Assembly (NCBI GenBank): GCA_046719185.1
Contig: JBDNDK010000112.1
Location: 1-7,875, forward strand
Length of the DNA: 7,875 nt
Source of the DNA: JBDNDK01 sp046719185
GTDB lineage: Bacteria; Armatimonadota; UBA5829
Direction: 5' to 3'
A program made the translations under genes and the position numbers. The notes under the pieces were generated by a model. That model did not search any database. It had not been told where the DNA came from and worked only from the letters and a program-made list of their open reading frames with translations. Shown here one piece after another: positions 5,737-7,875 of this stretch. Position 1 is the stretch's first letter, and each line of letters opens with the position of its first letter.

Positions 5737-6233
5737 GTAGTATAGAACATCCAAATGATAATAAAATCAAACTCAGAAAGTATGTTGATTGTCTTTTAGA
5801 AAGATACAATATAATATCTGAGCTTTCAAATACAAGCAATCAGATATATGAAACATTAAAATCTGATTCGTCAGCAGATATATCAGCACTATTAAATGAG
5901 AGAGAAAAGCAATGCAATACCTATGCTCAGCTTGGTAAGAAATCCACAATTGATGACAATGTGATATATGAAATAGCTGGCAGCCTTCAAAATGGCGAAG
6001 TGGATGAAGAAATTGCAGATCTAGCTCAAAGAGCAGTATCACTGAGAAGCAAGACAAGTGATATTGCAGGCAAATTAATGAAAACTCAGAAAGAATGTGA
6101 ATCTATACTAAAGCAGAGACTGCAAATAATGTCAGAGGCACTAAAAAGCTCACAAAAAAGAAGAGATTTAGATGCAAAATATGGTCCTGCTTGCAGTTAT
6201 GAAACACCAACATTCATTGATAAACAGAGATGA
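5733..6233 (+). CDS. Putative flagellar chaperone, FlgN/FliT-like
   Basis: 166 residues beginning at a TTG codon. It is almost wholly alpha-helical and charged, with no signal peptide or membrane segment: helix 1 about 10-45 (KIKLRKYVDCLLERYNIISE), helix 2 about 48-66 (LLNEREKQCNTY), and long C-terminal helices about 92-148 (LAQRAVSLRSKTSDIAGKLM, ECESILKQRLQIMSEALKSS), then a tail with KYGP. The LLxxR near the N-terminus, a second LLxxREKQC element and an amphipathic C-terminal helix resemble FlgN/FliT-type chaperones, which hold hook-associated proteins or FliD. The position directly after fliS, where fliT sits in enterics, supports this. Sequence similarity to a named family is weak, so function rests on shape and context. 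It is coupled to fliS by TTGA and to the next gene by ATGA. A general flagellar coiled-coil protein is the main alternative. Confidence 0.6.
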   Translation: MSSIEHPNDNKIKLRKYVDCLLERYNIISELSNTSNQIYETLKSDSSADISALLNEREKQCNTYAQLGKKSTIDDNVIYEIAGSLQNGEVDEEIADLAQRAVSLRSKTSDIAGKLMKTQKECESILKQRLQIMSEALKSSQKRRDLDAKYGPACSYETPTFIDKQR

Positions 6234-7402
6234 CAGCAGAAATAAGGCATTATGTTTTTGCACTTGCAATGATAGTTATTTTGCTGTTTGTGCAATATGA
6301 TGATGCTTTTTCACAATCTTCAAATTATACATTAAAAGATGCCTTACATGAAATAAATCAGCTTAAAAGCCAATTCAGTGTAAGAGCTATTCCCTATGGC
6401 ACAACTCCTGAAAACAGAACTATCAGCTCATTTATTATTACTGATTTCTCTGTTCCAAGTGAAAATAAAATAAGAGTGATGCTGATATCTGGTCAGCATG
6501 GTGATGAAGTAAATGCTGTAAGAGCAACACTATCAACCTGCAAAACTCTTGCATCTGGTGTAGATGAAAATATATTAAAGAAATTTATTATAATTGTGGT
6601 TCCAATTGTGAATCCAGATGGATTTAGCAATAAACAAAGAACCACTTCTCAAGATATAGACTTAAATAGAGACTGGATAGTGCTCTCTGCTCCAGAAAAT
6701 CAATATGTGCATAGCTTAATTGAAGTATGGAGACCACATCTAATAATAGATGTTCATGAATGGACTGGTCCAACAGAACTACCTGCAAATTCTATAGAAA
6801 TACCCAGATCAATTGATGAATCTAGAGCTAGAGCAATGCAAGATTTGGGATTAACTGTTAAAGAAAATGCAGGTCTTGATGTTATTCAATGCACAGCTTA
6901 TGCAGACCCTAGATTATTTCATAGAAGATATTCATCATTAGGATATGCAAGCTTTATGCTGGAAACAGATTATAGAGACAGCTATAAAATTAAAGAAGAG
7001 CATTATACAGCTGCAATTTTTGGTATGATACATAAATTGGAAAGTATGCAGAGTAAATTATATGTTATGTCTCCATCTGCTCAAGAATTCAACTATAAAG
7101 TTGTGAGTGCATACACAAAATATGAAGAGAAAAAAGAAGTATCTTATGCTATTTTATATATATTCTTTATAGTTGGAAGCTTTTATGTTGTACTATTATT
7201 TATAATAAAGCCATTATCTAATTCTATATCAAATACAAAATGGAGCCATCTATTTTTAAAATGTGAGGTAGATGAGGATATTATCACAGATAGAATTATA
7301 ATGAAACACAGACCTCAGCCGTTAGTTTACAGAAGCTGGGCAAAAAGAAGACTCAGAAAAGCAAGAAAAGAACCACCAAAACCCAAGAGAGATAGAATAT
7401 AG
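6230..7402 (+). CDS. Membrane-anchored M14-family zinc carboxypeptidase-like protein
   Basis: 390 residues. An N-terminal hydrophobic segment (about 8-23) followed by AFS-Q suggests a Sec signal peptide cut near residue 28. Residues about 60-275 form an M14 peptidase domain with the expected catalytic set: zinc ligands H90 and E93 in QHGDE, third ligand H176 in DVHEW, substrate-binding R137 and N146-R147 (DLNRDW) after NPDGF (128-132), and general base E245 in MLETDY. A transmembrane helix (about 305-326) and a 64-residue basic tail (AKRRLRKARKEPPKPKRDR near the end) follow, giving an exported catalytic domain, one membrane pass and a cytoplasmic tail. The ATG overlaps the preceding stop (ATGA) with no clear Shine-Dalgarno site, so translation is probably coupled. 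M14 proteins cut C-terminal residues from peptides; some trim peptidoglycan stem peptides. The substrate here is unknown. A terminator follows. Confidence 0.85.
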   Translation: MTAEIRHYVFALAMIVILLFVQYDDAFSQSSNYTLKDALHEINQLKSQFSVRAIPYGTTPENRTISSFIITDFSVPSENKIRVMLISGQHGDEVNAVRATLSTCKTLASGVDENILKKFIIIVVPIVNPDGFSNKQRTTSQDIDLNRDWIVLSAPENQYVHSLIEVWRPHLIIDVHEWTGPTELPANSIEIPRSIDESRARAMQDLGLTVKENAGLDVIQCTAYADPRLFHRRYSSLGYASFMLETDYRDSYKIKEEHYTAAIFGMIHKLESMQSKLYVMSPSAQEFNYKVVSAYTKYEEKKEVSYAILYIFFIVGSFYVVLLFIIKPLSNSISNTKWSHLFLKCEVDEDIITDRIIMKHRPQPLVYRSWAKRRLRKARKEPPKPKRDRI

Positions 7403-7405
7403 GAT

Positions 7406-7442
7406 AAAAACTAGCCAAATAACATGCCTTAGGCTGGTTTTT
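7406..7442 (+). terminator. Rho-independent terminator of flagellar operon
   Basis: AAAAACTAGCC (7406-7416) pairs with GGCTGGTTTTT (7432-7442), 11 bp with one T-G wobble and a 15-base loop. The stem ends in a T-run and starts three bases after the peptidase stop codon. This is a standard intrinsic terminator and closes the fliD-to-peptidase unit. Confidence 0.85.
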
Positions 7443-7642
7443 GCTTGTTTGATTATTTTTCAAGTCTTTTGAAAGATTTTCTTGTTTTAGCATTCAAGTT
7501 GCCACAAACACACTATTCATCTACATAACTGCTGTATTATTTTTCTATACAAAATGATCATAAACTGCACATTTCCAATAAATGTTTGTTTCATATATTC
7601 TAATTGATTAAACTAAATTTCTATGATTTATGCGATAATTGG

Positions 7643-7672
7643 TTTGCATAGTGTCTTTAATCTATATATAAT
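7643..7672 (+). promoter_or_regulatory. Sigma-70-type promoter for the oxidoreductase
   Basis: The consensus -10 TATAAT (7667-7672) lies 18 bases after TTTGCA (7643-7648), a 4 of 6 match to TTGACA. Transcription would start near 7679, giving a leader of about 38 bases. Inverted repeats GATTAAA (7606-7612) / TTTAATC (7656-7662) and CTATG (7621-7625) / CATAG (7647-7651) are nested around the -35 and might be an operator. Confidence 0.5.
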
Positions 7673-7716
7673 AAAACATCTTAAAAATGTCTCATACAAA
7701 AAATGGAGAATTTGTT

Positions 7717-7875
7717 ATGGCAAGAAAGAAATATGTATTATTTGGTGCTAGCGGTAGAGCTAAAGGAATGTATGCAACACCACTAAAAAATCAATTTGCT
7801 GATGTTGGAGAAGTTGTTGGTATATATGATATCAACAAGCTTAGATCAGAGTATGTAAAAAAATCTGTTGGTCTT
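7717..7875 (+). CDS. Gfo/Idh/MocA-family oxidoreductase, 3' end outside window
   Basis: The first 53 residues of a protein that runs off the right edge. They form the start of a Rossmann NAD(P)-binding fold: beta strand KKYVLFGASGRAKGMYATPL with a glycine-rich turn (GASGRA, residues 10-15), a helix, then the second strand VGEVVGIYDIN ending in Asp38, the position that usually favours NAD over NADP. The pattern matches Gfo/Idh/MocA dehydrogenases, which act on sugars, inositols and related compounds; the catalytic domain is not visible, so no substrate can be named. GGAG (7705-7708) lies eight bases before the ATG. An in-frame ATG at 7687 would add ten residues but lacks a ribosome binding site. 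Its own promoter and the terminator upstream separate it from the flagellar genes. Confidence 0.75.
   Translation, partial: MARKKYVLFGASGRAKGMYATPLKNQFADVGEVVGIYDINKLRSEYVKKSVGL

Larger units (their letters stand above)
7403..7716. other. Intergenic region between flagellar cluster and oxidoreductase
   Basis: These 314 very AT-rich bases hold the terminator of the flagellar transcript (7406-7442), a weaker stem just after it (TCTTT 7465-7469 with AAAGA 7472-7476), and a promoter for the next gene (7643-7672) flanked by inverted repeats. No gene is visible. Confidence 0.7.

Overview
The window is an AT-rich stretch from a flagellated bacterium. It carries the late (filament) part of a flagellar gene cluster, all on the + strand, and ends at an unrelated oxidoreductase gene. 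The organism cannot be named from this sequence. Shine-Dalgarno sites of the GGAGG type, a good sigma-28-like promoter and the flagellin N-terminus (LLRGMRDLAVHASNTG-type D1 helix, as in several deep-branching, non-enteric phyla) point to a non-proteobacterial flagellate, with low confidence.

Layout: (1) 1-1058, the 3' three quarters of a first flagellin gene; (2) 1059-1707, a 649-base gap unusually rich in inverted repeats, with a sigma-28-type promoter near its end; (3) 1708-3168, a second complete flagellin that is paralogous along its whole visible length and has more 'optimised' codons, probably the major filament subunit; (4) 3169-3324, a short gap with two strong inverted repeats, the first a likely terminator or processing hairpin; (5) 3325-7402, four tightly packed genes: filament cap fliD, flagellin chaperone fliS, a FlgN/FliT-like helical chaperone that starts at TTG inside the fliS stop codon, and a membrane-anchored M14-family metallocarboxypeptidase-like protein whose ATG overlaps the preceding stop; (6) 7403-7716, an intergenic region with a rho-independent terminator and a sigma-70-type promoter; (7) 7717-7875, the 5' end of a Gfo/Idh/MocA-family oxidoreductase.

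How it works together: the flagellins are exported through the flagellar type III apparatus with help from FliS and possibly the FlgN/FliT-like protein, and polymerise under the FliD cap. The most unexpected member is the M14-type peptidase. It has every residue expected of an active zinc carboxypeptidase, an N-terminal export signal, a C-terminal transmembrane helix and a very basic cytoplasmic tail, and it is translationally coupled to flagellar chaperones. Its substrate (peptidoglycan stem peptide, exported flagellar protein or other) cannot be read from the sequence. The terminator after it suggests it is the last gene of the flagellar transcript.
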